Assembly (NCBI RefSeq): GCF_900094545.1
Contig: NZ_FMAH01000004.1
Location: 1 to 64,000, forward strand
DNA: 64,000 nucleotides
Source: Martinezella miluonensis
GTDB lineage: Bacteria; Pseudomonadota; Alphaproteobacteria; Rhizobiales; Rhizobiaceae
Direction: 5' to 3'
Positions 29,800 through 39,497 of the stretch are shown in pieces. The notes below the pieces were generated by a model. That model was given only the letters and a program-made list of their open reading frames with translations. It had not been told where the DNA came from and did not search any database. Positions within the stretch are counted from its first letter, which is position 1, and each line of letters opens with the position of its first letter. A program made the translations under genes and the position numbers.

Positions 29800-32700
29800 A
29801 TGGCAGATGTAGGTGGCAGCGGCGCGGTTGCGCCGGTCGGCGAAATGCCGGAATTCGTGCACCTGCGGATTCATTCCGCCTACTCTCTGCTAGAGGGCGC
29901 ACTGCCGCTCAAGAAGATACTGGCCAAGGCCGCCGGCGACAGTCAGCCGGCCATCGCAATCACCGATACCAATAACCTCTTCGTTGCGCTGGAATTCTCG
30001 CAGAAGGCGATGGACGAGGGCCTGCAGCCGATCATCGGCTGTCAGGTATCGATCGACATGGAAGATGGCGGCGAGGGCGAGAAACGCGGGCCGCAGCAGG
30101 CACTGGCGAAGCTGCCGTCGATCGTGCTGCTTGCCTCCACCGAGGAGGGCTATGAGCGCCTCGTCGATCTGGTGAGCCGCGCCTATCTCGGCGGCGAAGG
30201 CAATAGCGCCGTTCACATCACCGCATCATGGCTGGAAGAGATCGGCACGGAAGGCATGATCGCGCTGACCGGCTCGTTGAGCGGGCCTGTCGACATGGCG
30301 CTGAAGGAAGGGCACTCCGGGCAGGCGCTCTCCCGGTTACTGAGGCTGAAGCGTCTCTTCGGCGACAGGCTTTATGTCGAGTTGCAGCGTCACGGCACCT
30401 ATGATCGCCGCCACGAGCAGAAGATGATCGCGATGGCTTACGAGCATGACATTCCGCTCGTTGCGACCAACGAGGCCTTTTTCCCGACGCGTGACGATTA
30501 TGACGCGCATGACGCGCTGATGGCCGTTGCCCACAATGCCATCGTCTCGGACGATACGCGTTTCCGCCTGACGCCGGATCACTATCTGAAGAGCCGCGCC
30601 GACATGGCGAAACTCTTCGCCAATCTGCCGGAGGCTTTGGAGAATACGGTCGAGATCGCCCGCCGCTGCTCCTTCGTCCTGAAGACGCGCAAGCCGATCC
30701 TGCCGCGCTTCACCGGCGCCACTGACGATGCGGAAGAGGCCGAACGCGCCGAGTCCGCGGAGCTGCGCGCCCAGGCAGTGGAAGGGCTCGACCAACGTCT
30801 GGCTTCGCTCGGCATGGCACCGGGCTACGAGGAAAGGGAATATCGCGACCGGCTGGAATTCGAGCTCAGCGTCATCGAGCGCATGAAGTTCCCCGGCTAC
30901 TTCCTGATCGTTGCCGACTTCATCAAATGGGCCAAACGGCATGATATCCCGGTCGGCCCGGGCCGTGGTTCAGGTGCGGGCTCGCTGGTCGCCTATGCGC
31001 TGACCATCACCGACGTCGATCCGCTGCGCTTCTCGCTGCTGTTCGAGCGCTTCCTCAATCCGGAACGCGTCTCGATGCCGGACTTCGATATCGACTTCTG
31101 CCAGGATCGGCGCGAAGAGGTGATCCGCTATGTGCAGGCCAAGTATGGCCGCGAGCAGGTGGCGCAGATCATCACCTTCGGTTCGCTGCAGGCGCGCGCC
31201 GCCCTGCGCGACGTCGGCCGCGTGCTGGAAATGCCCTATGGCCAGGTCGACAAGATCTGCAAGCTGGTGCCGAACAATCCCGCCAATCCGACCCCGCTCA
31301 GCAAGGCAATCGAGGAGGAGCCGCGTCTGCAGGAGGAGGCGGACAAGGAGCCGGTGGTCGCCCGCCTGCTCGATATCGCCCAGAAGATCGAGGGCCTTTA
31401 TCGCCATGCCTCGACGCATGCCGCCGGTATCGTCATCGGCGACCGGCCGCTTTCGAAGCTGGTGCCGATGTATCGCGATCCGCGCTCCGACATGCCGGTC
31501 ACCCAGTTCAACATGAAATGGGTGGAGCAGGCCGGCCTCGTGAAGTTCGACTTCCTTGGCCTGAAGACCCTTACGGTTCTGAAGACGGCTGTCGATTTTG
31601 TCGCCAAGCGCGGCATCAGTATCGATCTCGCCAGCATCCCGCTCGACGACAAGAAGACCTATGACATGCTCTCGCGCGGCGAGACGGTTGGCGTGTTCCA
31701 GGTGGAAAGTGCGGGCATGCGCAAGGCTCTCATCGGCATGCGCCCGGACTGCATTGAGGACATCATCGCGCTTGTGGCGCTCTATCGGCCGGGTCCAATG
31801 GAGAACATCCCGGTCTATAACGCCCGCAAGCACGGCGAAGAAGAGATCGAGTCGATCCATCCGAAGATCGACTATCTCCTCAAGGAAACGCAGGGCGTTA
31901 TCGTCTACCAGGAGCAGGTGATGCAGGTCGCCCAGGTGCTCTCGGGTTATTCGCTCGGCGAAGCCGATCTTCTGCGCCGCGCCATGGGTAAGAAGATCAA
32001 GGCGGAGATGGACCAGCAGCGCGAGCGCTTCGTCGATGGTGCCATCAAGAACGAGGTTTCGAAGGGGCAGGCAGACGTCATCTTCGATCTGCTCGCGAAA
32101 TTCGCCAACTACGGCTTCAACAAGTCGCACGCCGCTGCCTACGCCATCGTCTCCTACCAGACCGCCTATATGAAGGCGCACTACCCGGTGGAGTTCCTGG
32201 CAGCGTCGATGACGCTTGATATGTCCAATACCGAAAAGGTCAACGACTTCCGTCAGGATGCCAAGCGTCTGGGCATCGAGGTCATCGCGCCATCGGTGCA
32301 GACCTCTTTTCGCCATTTCGAGACCGGCGACAACCGCATCTACTACGCGCTGGCGGCGATCAAGGGCGTCGGCGAATCCGCCGTCGACCATATCCTCGAA
32401 GTGCGCGGCGATCAGCCATTTGCCGGCATCGAGGACTTCTGCCTGCGCATCGATCCCAAGCAGATCAACCGCCGCGTTCTGGAAAGCCTGATCTGCGCCG
32501 GCGCCTTCGACTGCTTCGAAATCGACCGTGCGCAGCTGATCGCCGGCCTTGATCGCATCATGGGCTATGCCCAGGTGGCGCAGGAAAACAAGCGCAGCGG
32601 CCAGCATGACATGTTCGGGAGTGCGGCGTCAGGTCCGGAAAAGATCGTGTTCCCGCCCTATACGCCTTGGCTTGCCTCGGAGCGGCTGCTGCGCGAGTTC

Positions 32701-33294
32701 CAGGTGCTCGGCTTCTATCTGACGGCGCATCCGCTCGACACTTACAAGAGCGTGCTCGACAAGATGCGCGTGCAGCCCTTCGCCGATTTCTCCGCCGCGG
32801 TGAAGCAGGGCGCCAGCAACGGCCGCCTGGCTGGCACGGTGATCTCGAAGCAGGAGCGCAAGACCCGCACCGGTAATAAGATGGGCATCTTCGTCTTCTC
32901 CGATGCCTCGGGACAGTTCGAAGCCGTGCTCTTCTCCGAAACGCTCAACCAGTATCGCGACGTTCTCGAAGTCGGCAAATCCTTCGTCATCACCGCCCAG
33001 GCGGACGAGCGCCCGGAAGGCATCAGTTTGCGCCTGCAGACGGCGCAGTCGCTGGAGGAGAAATCGCTGCAGATGCAGAAGGCTCTGCGCGTCTATGTCC
33101 GCGATTCCGGGCCGCTGAAAGCCGTTGCCGCGCATCTGAATGCCAAGGGCGACGGCCTCGTCTCCTTCATCGTCATCAAGGAGGAAGGCTTGCGCGAGGT
33201 CGAGGTAGCACTGCCGGAGAAATATCGGATCACGCCGGAAATCGCAGCCGCGCTGCGTACGGCGCCGGGCGTGATCGACGTGGAGCTGGTCTAG
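29800..33294 (+). CDS. dnaE: DNA polymerase III alpha subunit (replicative DnaE1)
   Basis: This is the chromosomal replicase. The 1164-residue protein has an N-terminal PHP domain (FVHLRIHSAYSLLEGALPL), the palm with the catalytic Asp pair in PDFDIDFCQDRR near residue 430, and GPGRGSGAGSLVAYAL. The fingers include NYGFNKSHAAAYAIVSYQTA. A helix-hairpin-helix and an OB-fold (GTVISKQERKTRTGNKMGIF) follow. The start at 29800 is chosen because GGAAGG lies eight bases upstream and MADVGG begins the family-like end; an ATG at 29743 has no such site. Confidence 0.95.
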   Translation: MADVGGSGAVAPVGEMPEFVHLRIHSAYSLLEGALPLKKILAKAAGDSQPAIAITDTNNLFVALEFSQKAMDEGLQPIIGCQVSIDMEDGGEGEKRGPQQALAKLPSIVLLASTEEGYERLVDLVSRAYLGGEGNSAVHITASWLEEIGTEGMIALTGSLSGPVDMALKEGHSGQALSRLLRLKRLFGDRLYVELQRHGTYDRRHEQKMIAMAYEHDIPLVATNEAFFPTRDDYDAHDALMAVAHNAIVSDDTRFRLTPDHYLKSRADMAKLFANLPEALENTVEIARRCSFVLKTRKPILPRFTGATDDAEEAERAESAELRAQAVEGLDQRLASLGMAPGYEEREYRDRLEFELSVIERMKFPGYFLIVADFIKWAKRHDIPVGPGRGSGAGSLVAYALTITDVDPLRFSLLFERFLNPERVSMPDFDIDFCQDRREEVIRYVQAKYGREQVAQIITFGSLQARAALRDVGRVLEMPYGQVDKICKLVPNNPANPTPLSKAIEEEPRLQEEADKEPVVARLLDIAQKIEGLYRHASTHAAGIVIGDRPLSKLVPMYRDPRSDMPVTQFNMKWVEQAGLVKFDFLGLKTLTVLKTAVDFVAKRGISIDLASIPLDDKKTYDMLSRGETVGVFQVESAGMRKALIGMRPDCIEDIIALVALYRPGPMENIPVYNARKHGEEEIESIHPKIDYLLKETQGVIVYQEQVMQVAQVLSGYSLGEADLLRRAMGKKIKAEMDQQRERFVDGAIKNEVSKGQADVIFDLLAKFANYGFNKSHAAAYAIVSYQTAYMKAHYPVEFLAASMTLDMSNTEKVNDFRQDAKRLGIEVIAPSVQTSFRHFETGDNRIYYALAAIKGVGESAVDHILEVRGDQPFAGIEDFCLRIDPKQINRRVLESLICAGAFDCFEIDRAQLIAGLDRIMGYAQVAQENKRSGQHDMFGSAASGPEKIVFPPYTPWLASERLLREFQVLGFYLTAHPLDTYKSVLDKMRVQPFADFSAAVKQGASNGRLAGTVISKQERKTRTGNKMGIFVFSDASGQFEAVLFSETLNQYRDVLEVGKSFVITAQADERPEGISLRLQTAQSLEEKSLQMQKALRVYVRDSGPLKAVAAHLNAKGDGLVSFIVIKEEGLREVEVALPEKYRITPEIAAALRTAPGVIDVELV

Positions 33295-33350
33295 AGCAAT
33301 TCCAGGAAAAGTGCATGGCGGTTTTCCGTCCGGAATTGCGTAAAAGCGAA
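33294..33350. repeat. Short palindromic intergenic repeat, family B copy 2
   Basis: It reads GAGCAATTCCAGGAAAAGTG with matching right half GGTTTTCCGTCCGGAATTGC, and is nearly the same as 23811-23865. It lies directly after the dnaE stop and before the convergent L,D-transpeptidase stop, so its hairpin could separate the two transcripts. Confidence 0.7.
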
Positions 33351-33356
33351 AAGGCT

Positions 33357-34628
33357 TTAGCCCTTCTTCCCGAGCGCGCCGTTATTGGTGATGGTGATGA
33401 AATCGGTTTCGTTCCCGGTTTCAGGTCCAACGCCGGTGTCGGAAATCGTCAGCGATGAGCCGGCCGTCAACAGATCCTCGATGCGATGGCGCACCTCGTC
33501 GGGAACGCTGATGCGGCTCAGCGCCTGTTCGGCCGCATCAAGCGATTGCGATTGCTCCTCGCTGGAAATGCCGTACCGCTTCTTTGCTTGCTTGCTCAGA
33601 TCTTCTTCCAGGGTCATGCCGAACCAATCTGCCTTGCCGTTGATGCGGTCGATCGTGTTGGCGGTGAAGAAGTGCACGCCGAGTGCCTCCTGTGGCTCGG
33701 CGATGATGGCAGGCCCTTCAAAGAGTGGCTTGAAATTCTGACGGACCATGATTGCGCCGTTCGGTGGTTCGCCCTTGCCGGCGGCGGCATAGACCACCTT
33801 CATCAGGGCCGGGCTGACAAGATCGCCTATAGCTTTGATGTCATGTGCCTTCCTGAAGTCTTCGATCGCCTGCACCGTCGAAGGTCCGAGCATGCCGTCG
33901 GGCGTTCCGGTGATGAACCCCATTCCGTTCAGGAGGCCCTGGAGGTCGCGCACATTTTCGCGCAGGCCACGCCGGGTGATCAGGATGCTGAGTGGCGCGA
34001 GATCGGCAGGCGGCGCAACGATTTCCTGGGCCTTTGGTATCTTGATCGAGGTAACATCGTTCGTCGCAACCTGCAGGGATTGTCCCTGCTGCAGAAAGCT
34101 TGCAGTCATGGGGCGAAGTTCAATGCCAGAGAACAATGCCGGCGGTGGCGCGGCTTGCGGCTGGAACAGCATCGCGTTTTCGAAGGGCTGGGGCACCAGC
34201 GGCTGATCGGCGATGACGACATGCACGCCGCGCTCGGTCATCTGGTAGAGCATCTTGGCAAAGGCCTTCGGCATGCGCACGCAGCCGTGGGATGCAGGGT
34301 AATTCGGAACCGAGTTGGATTCGTGCAGTGCGATGCCCGACCACGTCAGCCTCTGCATGAAGGGCATGGGCGATGCCGAGTAGAGATTGGACTCGTGATA
34401 AACCTTCTTTTCCAGAATGGAGAAGATGCCGCTCGGCGTCGTATGGCCGCGCTTGCCGGTCGAGACCTTTGACGTCGCCACCACCTGGTCGCCGTCATAG
34501 ACCGCAAGCGATTGCCTGTCCTTCGATACAACGATCTGCAGGGTGCGGGCATCCGACGCGGCAAAAGCAGGCTGGGAAAGGGCGGTGGCTGACAAAAGAC
34601 CAAGCCCAAGCAACAAAAACGGCTTCAT
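33357..34628 (-). CDS. Secreted L,D-transpeptidase (YkuD) with peptidoglycan-binding domain
   Basis: The 423-residue protein forms 3-3 peptidoglycan cross-links or attaches proteins to the wall. It has a signal peptide (MKPFLLLGLGLLSATALSQP, cleaved near AFA). The YkuD domain spans about residues 30-165 with the active-site motif IALHESNSVPNYPASHGCVR. A putative peptidoglycan-binding domain follows near residue 235 (LQGLLNGMGFITGTPDGMLG). The C-terminal 100 residues are of unknown type. It is followed on the minus strand by nothing until dnaE. Confidence 0.85.
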   Translation of the reverse strand: MKPFLLLGLGLLSATALSQPAFAASDARTLQIVVSKDRQSLAVYDGDQVVATSKVSTGKRGHTTPSGIFSILEKKVYHESNLYSASPMPFMQRLTWSGIALHESNSVPNYPASHGCVRMPKAFAKMLYQMTERGVHVVIADQPLVPQPFENAMLFQPQAAPPPALFSGIELRPMTASFLQQGQSLQVATNDVTSIKIPKAQEIVAPPADLAPLSILITRRGLRENVRDLQGLLNGMGFITGTPDGMLGPSTVQAIEDFRKAHDIKAIGDLVSPALMKVVYAAAGKGEPPNGAIMVRQNFKPLFEGPAIIAEPQEALGVHFFTANTIDRINGKADWFGMTLEEDLSKQAKKRYGISSEEQSQSLDAAEQALSRISVPDEVRHRIEDLLTAGSSLTISDTGVGPETGNETDFITITNNGALGKKG

Positions 34629-34758
34629 AGACACAAACCAAAACGCAATACTCGTAGCGCCCAACGTTAGACTTCGAAGTTTAAGGAAGACTTGCCGAAA
34701 AGCAGTGCCCTGTTGCTCCGGTGAAAGCGTCTGGCTGTTTGGTTATAGCCAAATGCGA

Positions 34759-34798
34759 CATCGCCGAAGCGGAGCGGTCAAACTCTGCTTCGGCGATG
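34759..34798 (-). terminator. Hairpin after the GH25 gene
   Basis: A perfect 12-base stem, CATCGCCGAAGC with GCTTCGGCGATG, encloses a 16-base loop, 24 bases beyond the GH25 stop codon on the minus strand. A U-run is lacking, but the stem is strong. Confidence 0.45.
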
Positions 34799-34821
34799 AC
34801 TGAAACGTTGATCTCCCGGGA

Positions 34822-35862
34822 TCAGTGAGCGCTGGAGGCCACCCAGTTGTGCCAGTCCTGCTCGCTGCCATGGAAGGCGTTGAGGTCGATCTTGCCGTCG
34901 ACGCCGTGGGAGACGCCCGAGCCGGAATACTGCCAGAACAGCCATTTGCGGCCGGGATAGACCTTGGACGGATGCGCGGCAACCGCGCGCAGCCAGAAGG
35001 GATAGCTGAGCAGCTCGCCGCTCAGATTGTCACGATAGAAATCCGGAGCGGTATAGACGATCGGGCGCTGGCCGTAGTGCCTTTCCAGCTTGTCCAGGAA
35101 GACCTGCATCTTGGCAAGCACCTGTTCGCGCGAGGGGCGTCGCTTGCAGCTCGACTCGCCGTTCCATTCCACGTCGATAACAGGCGGCAGCGCCCCGGCT
35201 TCCCTCGGAACATTGCGGATGAACCAATCGGCCTGTTCGCCGGCAGTCCGGCACCAATAGAAGAAATGGTAAGCGCCATGTTTCAGACCGGCTTGCTGGG
35301 CAGCCCGCCAGTTCTTCTTGAACATCGGATCGAGATGGTCGCCGCCATCCGTGGCCTTGATGTAAACGAAGTTCGCGCCCTGCGTGCGCAGCGTATCCCA
35401 GTCGATTTCGCCCTGCCAGCGCGAGACGTCGACGCCATGGACAGCAAGCTTGCGAGGCGACGTCGAGGAGCCGAAGTTGATCGGCTTGGCATCGCGGAAG
35501 CGATGGCCATAGATCTGCATCGGCTGCTGCCGCAGAGCGCGGGGGATCGGGTTCGACGGCGCGAGCATGGCGAGCGGCCGTTGCAACGGCACCGGAGCGT
35601 CGCCGCCGCCCTGGCTGGACGGCACGAATGCTTCCGGCCGGATGTCGGTCGGCATCGCGACTGCCAGAGCTTGTTGCCGCTCGACGCGTGAAACCGTTTC
35701 GCCGATTTCGACCGACGGCACCGCTCGGCCGGTCTTTGTGATCGAGCTGGTCATTTCTTTCGAAGGCAGGCTGGCTTGCGCGGCTTCGCGCTCACCCCGT
35801 GCGGTGCAGCCTGAGATCGTCAGACAGGCGAGAAAAATGGTCGATACAGCCGATAGACGCAT
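34822..35862 (-). CDS. GH25 family lysozyme, probable lipoprotein
   Basis: GH25 enzymes cleave the MurNAc-GlcNAc bond of peptidoglycan. The N-terminus MRLSAVSTIFLACLTISGC carries a lipobox-like SGC near residue 19, so I expect a membrane lipoprotein. Catalytic-domain marks are HGVDVSRWQGEIDW near residue 140, AYHFFYWCRTAGEQADWFI, and the DxE pair in PPVIDVEWNGESSC. A low-complexity linker separates anchor and enzyme. The start was chosen to give this signal; an ATG 39 bases upstream would bury it. Confidence 0.85.
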   Translation of the reverse strand: MRLSAVSTIFLACLTISGCTARGEREAAQASLPSKEMTSSITKTGRAVPSVEIGETVSRVERQQALAVAMPTDIRPEAFVPSSQGGGDAPVPLQRPLAMLAPSNPIPRALRQQPMQIYGHRFRDAKPINFGSSTSPRKLAVHGVDVSRWQGEIDWDTLRTQGANFVYIKATDGGDHLDPMFKKNWRAAQQAGLKHGAYHFFYWCRTAGEQADWFIRNVPREAGALPPVIDVEWNGESSCKRRPSREQVLAKMQVFLDKLERHYGQRPIVYTAPDFYRDNLSGELLSYPFWLRAVAAHPSKVYPGRKWLFWQYSGSGVSHGVDGKIDLNAFHGSEQDWHNWVASSAH

Positions 35863-36053
35863 AGGAACCCGTACGCAAAACACAATCGACGACGAATCCA
35901 CGCCGCCCGGAAGTTACAGACTCTGAGTCCTAATGGAAATTTACCAAGAAAGTTTGAATCCGAGCTTTTCTCGCGCAAGGAATCGCGCACGTAAGCGGAT
36001 TATTTCCTGGGCAGCCAAGTGTCACTTGATGGTGATCTACCGATAAGATGTTG

Positions 36054-37343
36054 TTATTTATGGCGTTTATCGCCGAATGTGTAACCGGTCTCGACCGTCT
36101 TGTTGCCGAATTTTTCTCGCAGCTTGTCCATTGCAGCCTCCGCAGCTGCTCGGCGCGTCGCCTGTTCGTCGATAAGATCGGGCGGATCCGCGCGCCCGGC
36201 ATCGCCAAGATCGGTGACGCCGATGCCAATGAGGCGGAACTTCGTCCCGTCGGTCTCGGCTTCAAGCAGACGCAGACCGGTGCGGAAAATCCGGTCCGCC
36301 AGCTGGGTCGGATCCTCCAGGCGGCGATTGCGTGTCCTGCTCTTGAAATCTGAAGTCTTCAGTTTGAGGACGACGGTCTGGCCGGCGATGCCGCTGCGCT
36401 TCAGGCGCCGCGAAACCTTTTCGGAGAGATCGCGCAGGATCGGTACGAGATCGTCATGGCGGGAAATATCTTCGAAGAAGGTGGTTTCGGAAGACACGCT
36501 CTTTGCTGCTTCGTTCGGATGCACCGTCCGGTCGTCGATGCCGCGCGAGAGGCGGAAAAGCCGCTGCCCGATGACGCCGTAGCGGCGCATGAGGTCGCCT
36601 TCCTCCATGCCCTGCAATTGGCCGATGGTGCGAATGCCATCGCTCTCGAGCGTTGCGGCAAAGGCTTTGCCGACACCCCATATGATCGTGACCGGCCGCG
36701 GCTCCAGGAAGGAGAGCGCCTCTTCCCGTCCAATGACGGAAAAGCCGCGCGGCTTCTGCAGATCGGAGGCCACCTTGGCGAGGAATTTGCAATAGGAGAG
36801 GCCGACGGAGATGGTGATGCCGATTTCCTGTTCCACGCGCCGGGCGAATTTGGCGAGGATGCGGGCCGGCGGATCGTGATGGAGCCGCTGCGTGCCGTCG
36901 AGTTCCAGAAAGGCTTCGTCGATCGAAAGCGGCTGCACCAGGGGCGTCAGATCCTGCATCATGCCACGGACTTCCCGGCCGATGCGGACATATTTCTCCA
37001 TGTTCGGGCGGATGACGACGGCTTGGGGGCAGGCTTCCAGCGCCTTGAACATCGGCATGGCCGATCGGACGCCGTGGATGCGGGCGATATAGCAGGCCGT
37101 TGAGACAACGCCGCGCTTGCCGCCGCCGATAATGACGGGCTTGTCGGCCAGCTCCGGATTGTCTCGTTTTTCTATCGACGCGTAGAAGGCGTCGCAGTCG
37201 ATATGCGCCAACGTCAGGGCATAAAGTTCCCGATGGTAGAGGAGGCGAGGGCTGCCGCATGCCCGGCATCGCGTTCGCGCCGCCGATTGCTCGCTCAAGC
37301 AATCGCGACAGAAGCCGGGAGTTTTGTCGGGCGCATTGGTCAT
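36054..37343 (-). CDS. dinB: DNA polymerase IV with N-terminal zinc-ribbon extension
   Basis: DinB is a Y-family translesion polymerase. The 429-residue protein has the catalytic [19 protein letters not shown] near residue 45 and [21 protein letters not shown] and the little-finger domain follow. Before the core is a four-cysteine segment (FCRDCL and CRACGS) that could bind zinc; E. coli DinB lacks it. The ATG at 37343 (MTNAPDKT) lies just after a LexA box at 37351-37365, so it is probably SOS-controlled. A GNAT gene diverges from the same promoter region. Confidence 0.92.
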   Translation of the reverse strand: MTNAPDKTPGFCRDCLSEQSAARTRCRACGSPRLLYHRELYALTLAHIDCDAFYASIEKRDNPELADKPVIIGGGKRGVVSTACYIARIHGVRSAMPMFKALEACPQAVVIRPNMEKYVRIGREVRGMMQDLTPLVQPLSIDEAFLELDGTQRLHHDPPARILAKFARRVEQEIGITISVGLSYCKFLAKVASDLQKPRGFSVIGREEALSFLEPRPVTIIWGVGKAFAATLESDGIRTIGQLQGMEEGDLMRRYGVIGQRLFRLSRGIDDRTVHPNEAAKSVSSETTFFEDISRHDDLVPILRDLSEKVSRRLKRSGIAGQTVVLKLKTSDFKSRTRNRRLEDPTQLADRIFRTGLRLLEAETDGTKFRLIGIGVTDLGDAGRADPPDLIDEQATRRAAAEAAMDKLREKFGNKTVETGYTFGDKRHK

Positions 37344-37350
37344 CGAATGA

Positions 37351-37365
37351 GAACAAAAATTGAAC
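37351..37365 (-). promoter_or_regulatory. LexA box (GAAC-N7-GAAC) in front of dinB
   Basis: The plus strand reads GAAC, seven bases, GAAC; on the minus strand this is GTTC-N7-GTTC. This direct repeat is the known LexA site of alphaproteobacteria such as R. etli. It ends eight bases before the dinB ATG at 37343, and 60 bases before the divergent GNAT start. Confidence 0.7.
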
Positions 37366-37425
37366 ATCGCCACTTTATGTTCTAACTTTGCGAGTCTCAA
37401 GCTGGAAAGCAACAGGGAGGTAGGC

Positions 37426-38004
37426 GTGGAGAATTTGAACGTGCAATCGTTGACGCCGGATCGCTGGGACGATTTTGAGGCGCTCTTCGGGCCTCGCGGT
37501 GCCTGTTATGGCTGCTGGTGCACCCATTTCCGGGTTCCGACGTCACAGCGCAAGACGATGGATGGAGACGCAAAGAAGCGCTTCATGCAGGAGCGCATTG
37601 CCGCCGGACCGCCGCCCGGCCTTCTCGGCTATATCGGCGAGCGCCCGGTTGCCTGGGTGCAGGTTGGTCCCCGTTCGGAGCTGCCGCAGTGGAATTCGCA
37701 GAAAACGGTATCGCGCCCGCTCGATCTGGCCGATGCTGAGGATAGCTCTGTCTGGGCCGTGAGCTGCTTCTTCATGAATGCGCAGGATCGCGGCAGGGGA
37801 TATAGTCATCGCATGCTGTCGGAAGCCGTGAATTTCGCCAGGGCGTCCGGCGCGCGCCTGCTCGAGGGCTGTCCGATCGAGCGCACAAAGCAGTCGAAAT
37901 CGGTCGGTCTCTATGTCGGCTCGCTGCGCATATTCGAGGCGGCCGGATTTTCCGAGATTGCCAAGCGCAAGGACGGGCGGCCATTGATGCGCCTCGTCCT
38001 CTGA
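37426..38004 (+). CDS. GNAT family N-acetyltransferase
   Basis: This 192-residue protein has the GNAT core, with the acetyl-CoA site around [21 protein letters not shown] and the end [36 protein letters not shown] is a characteristic Cys-rich start of a rhizobial/actinobacterial GNAT subfamily. Start GTG 37426 is preferred because GGGAGG precedes it; the TTG at 37360 lies in the promoter. Substrate unknown. It diverges from dinB. Confidence 0.8.
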   Translation: MENLNVQSLTPDRWDDFEALFGPRGACYGCWCTHFRVPTSQRKTMDGDAKKRFMQERIAAGPPPGLLGYIGERPVAWVQVGPRSELPQWNSQKTVSRPLDLADAEDSSVWAVSCFFMNAQDRGRGYSHRMLSEAVNFARASGARLLEGCPIERTKQSKSVGLYVGSLRIFEAAGFSEIAKRKDGRPLMRLVL

Positions 38005-38019
38005 CATGGGCGGCTGGTT

Positions 38020-38667
38020 TCAGCGGATGATATGGGCCCGGAGCAAGGGGGCCGCCTGGCTCCATTCGTTCGCTTCGCTGATACCCGCCGGTGCGGAGGG
38101 CGCCATGCGATGAACGATGGAATCCGGCTTCAGATTGATCAGGAGGCAATCCGGAACATGTTCGCTGACCGAATGCAGATTGTGGGCCATGTCGTCGACG
38201 AAGGCGACCGGCAAAGCGCGTTCTGCATGCAACGATCGTACGATCGGCCCTTTCGGCTGCAACGACGCGAGCAGGGGATAGGCGAGCCCCAGCCGATCCA
38301 GAAGGCGCCGCCGCTGAGCCCAGAATTGCGGCGGCATGGCCGTGAGGAAAACGATATCGGCATCCCTAGAGAAATCGCCAAGCGTATCGACAACCCGATC
38401 GAATGGCGTCTGCCAGCGCTCTTGTGCTTCGAAGAAAGTGTCGATCAGCCGATGGACGTCTTTCTCCTCCAGCGCCGTTCCATTGAGCTTGGAAACAATA
38501 TTGCCGGTCAGCCGGAAGGATCGCGGCAGGAATTCGTGACCCTCGCCATCAAGGAAAGTCAGGAAAGGCGCAAAGAAATGCAATACGACGTCATCGACAT
38601 CGCAGACGATCAGAGGCCGATCCTGGAGGCGGATATGCGATGTATCGAATTCGAGCGCAGCATCCAT
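38020..38667 (-). CDS. HAD-superfamily hydrolase-like protein
   Basis: The 215-residue protein has HAD motif I as LIVCDVDDVVLHF (two Asp), motif II-like FLTAMPP, a Lys in the LQPKGPIV region, and motif IV as PVAFVDDMAHNLHSV. It is likely a phosphatase of unknown substrate. The ATG at 38667 was chosen over a TTG six bases upstream. Its start abuts the end of the DUF3572 gene, so the two form an operon. Confidence 0.78.
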   Translation of the reverse strand: MDAALEFDTSHIRLQDRPLIVCDVDDVVLHFFAPFLTFLDGEGHEFLPRSFRLTGNIVSKLNGTALEEKDVHRLIDTFFEAQERWQTPFDRVVDTLGDFSRDADIVFLTAMPPQFWAQRRRLLDRLGLAYPLLASLQPKGPIVRSLHAERALPVAFVDDMAHNLHSVSEHVPDCLLINLKPDSIVHRMAPSAPAGISEANEWSQAAPLLRAHIIR

Positions 38668-38669
38668 CG

Positions 38670-38978
38670 TCAATATTCTCCGGAAGCGAGGCCAGGCGGC
38701 GAAAAATGCGCCGACGCGGCAGCAACAGCTTCGGGCGGAATGCCGCTTGCTTCGCAGAAGGCCAGCAATGTCGGCTCGTGGTGCATCAGGAAGTCCAGCA
38801 TGCCCGCAAGAAAGGCGGGCTCGTTGATCGCGTTGCGCACCTGTGCCGGCTCGACGCCGGTAAGCGCCAGAAAGCGGCTGAACATATCCGGTTCATTGGC
38901 CAGCCAGCCGAGTACGGCAATGGCTGTCTCTTGCGGCTCAGCCGCATTCTTCTTCGGGTTCTTGAAGTTACTTTGCAT
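38670..38978 (-). CDS. DUF3572 domain-containing protein
   Basis: This 102-residue protein matches the DUF3572 family of alphaproteobacteria (AIAVLGWLANEPDMFSRFL, TGVEPAQVRNAINEPAFLAG). It is helical, with no membrane segment, and function is unknown. It lies immediately before the HAD gene and is divergent from divK. Confidence 0.85.
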   Translation of the reverse strand: MQSNFKNPKKNAAEPQETAIAVLGWLANEPDMFSRFLALTGVEPAQVRNAINEPAFLAGMLDFLMHHEPTLLAFCEASGIPPEAVAAASAHFSPPGLASGEY

Positions 38979-39109
38979 TTTGAAGGGTGAGTTACCTATT
39001 TTTCAACCAAATCCCGGTAGTATGCGATTCAAGTATTTGTGGAATCGGTTCCTCGCGACCCTATATTTCGAGAGAATGGATGCAATACCGGATGCAGGGA
39101 CATTTCTCC

Positions 39110-39481
39110 ATGCCTAAACAGGTAATGATTGTAGAAGACAATGAGCTCAATATGAAGCTCTTTCGCGATCTGATCGAGGCGTCCGGCTATACGACGATCC
39201 AGACCCGGAACGGCATGGAAGCGCTTGATCTCGCGCGCAAGCATCGCCCGGACCTGATCCTCATGGATATCCAGCTTCCGGAGGTTTCCGGCCTGGAAGT
39301 CACTAAATGGCTCAAGGAAGACGACGATCTGCACGTCATCCCGGTGATCGCGGTCACCGCTTTCGCGATGAAGGGCGACGAGGAACGCATTCGCCAGGGC
39401 GGATGTGAAGCCTATGTCTCGAAGCCGATTTCCGTGCCGAAATTTATCGAGACGATCAAGACCTATCTTGGCGACGCCTGA
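39110..39481 (+). CDS. divK: Cell-division response regulator DivK
   Basis: DivK is a single-domain receiver that links the PleC/DivJ kinases to CtrA control of the cell cycle. The 123-residue protein starts [20 protein letters not shown], has the phosphorylation Asp in LILMDIQLP (about residue 53), Thr in AVTAFAM and Lys in VSKPISV. It stands 17 bases before pleD, as in other rhizobia and Caulobacter. The start at 39110 gives the exact family length. Confidence 0.94.
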   Translation: MPKQVMIVEDNELNMKLFRDLIEASGYTTIQTRNGMEALDLARKHRPDLILMDIQLPEVSGLEVTKWLKEDDDLHVIPVIAVTAFAMKGDEERIRQGGCEAYVSKPISVPKFIETIKTYLGDA

Positions 39482-39497
39482 AGATGGGAAGGGAATG

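Noticed and set aside
38032..39117. 361-codon plus-strand frame over the HAD and DUF3572 genes
   Set aside because: It runs antisense to two genes with family motifs and ends across the divK start.
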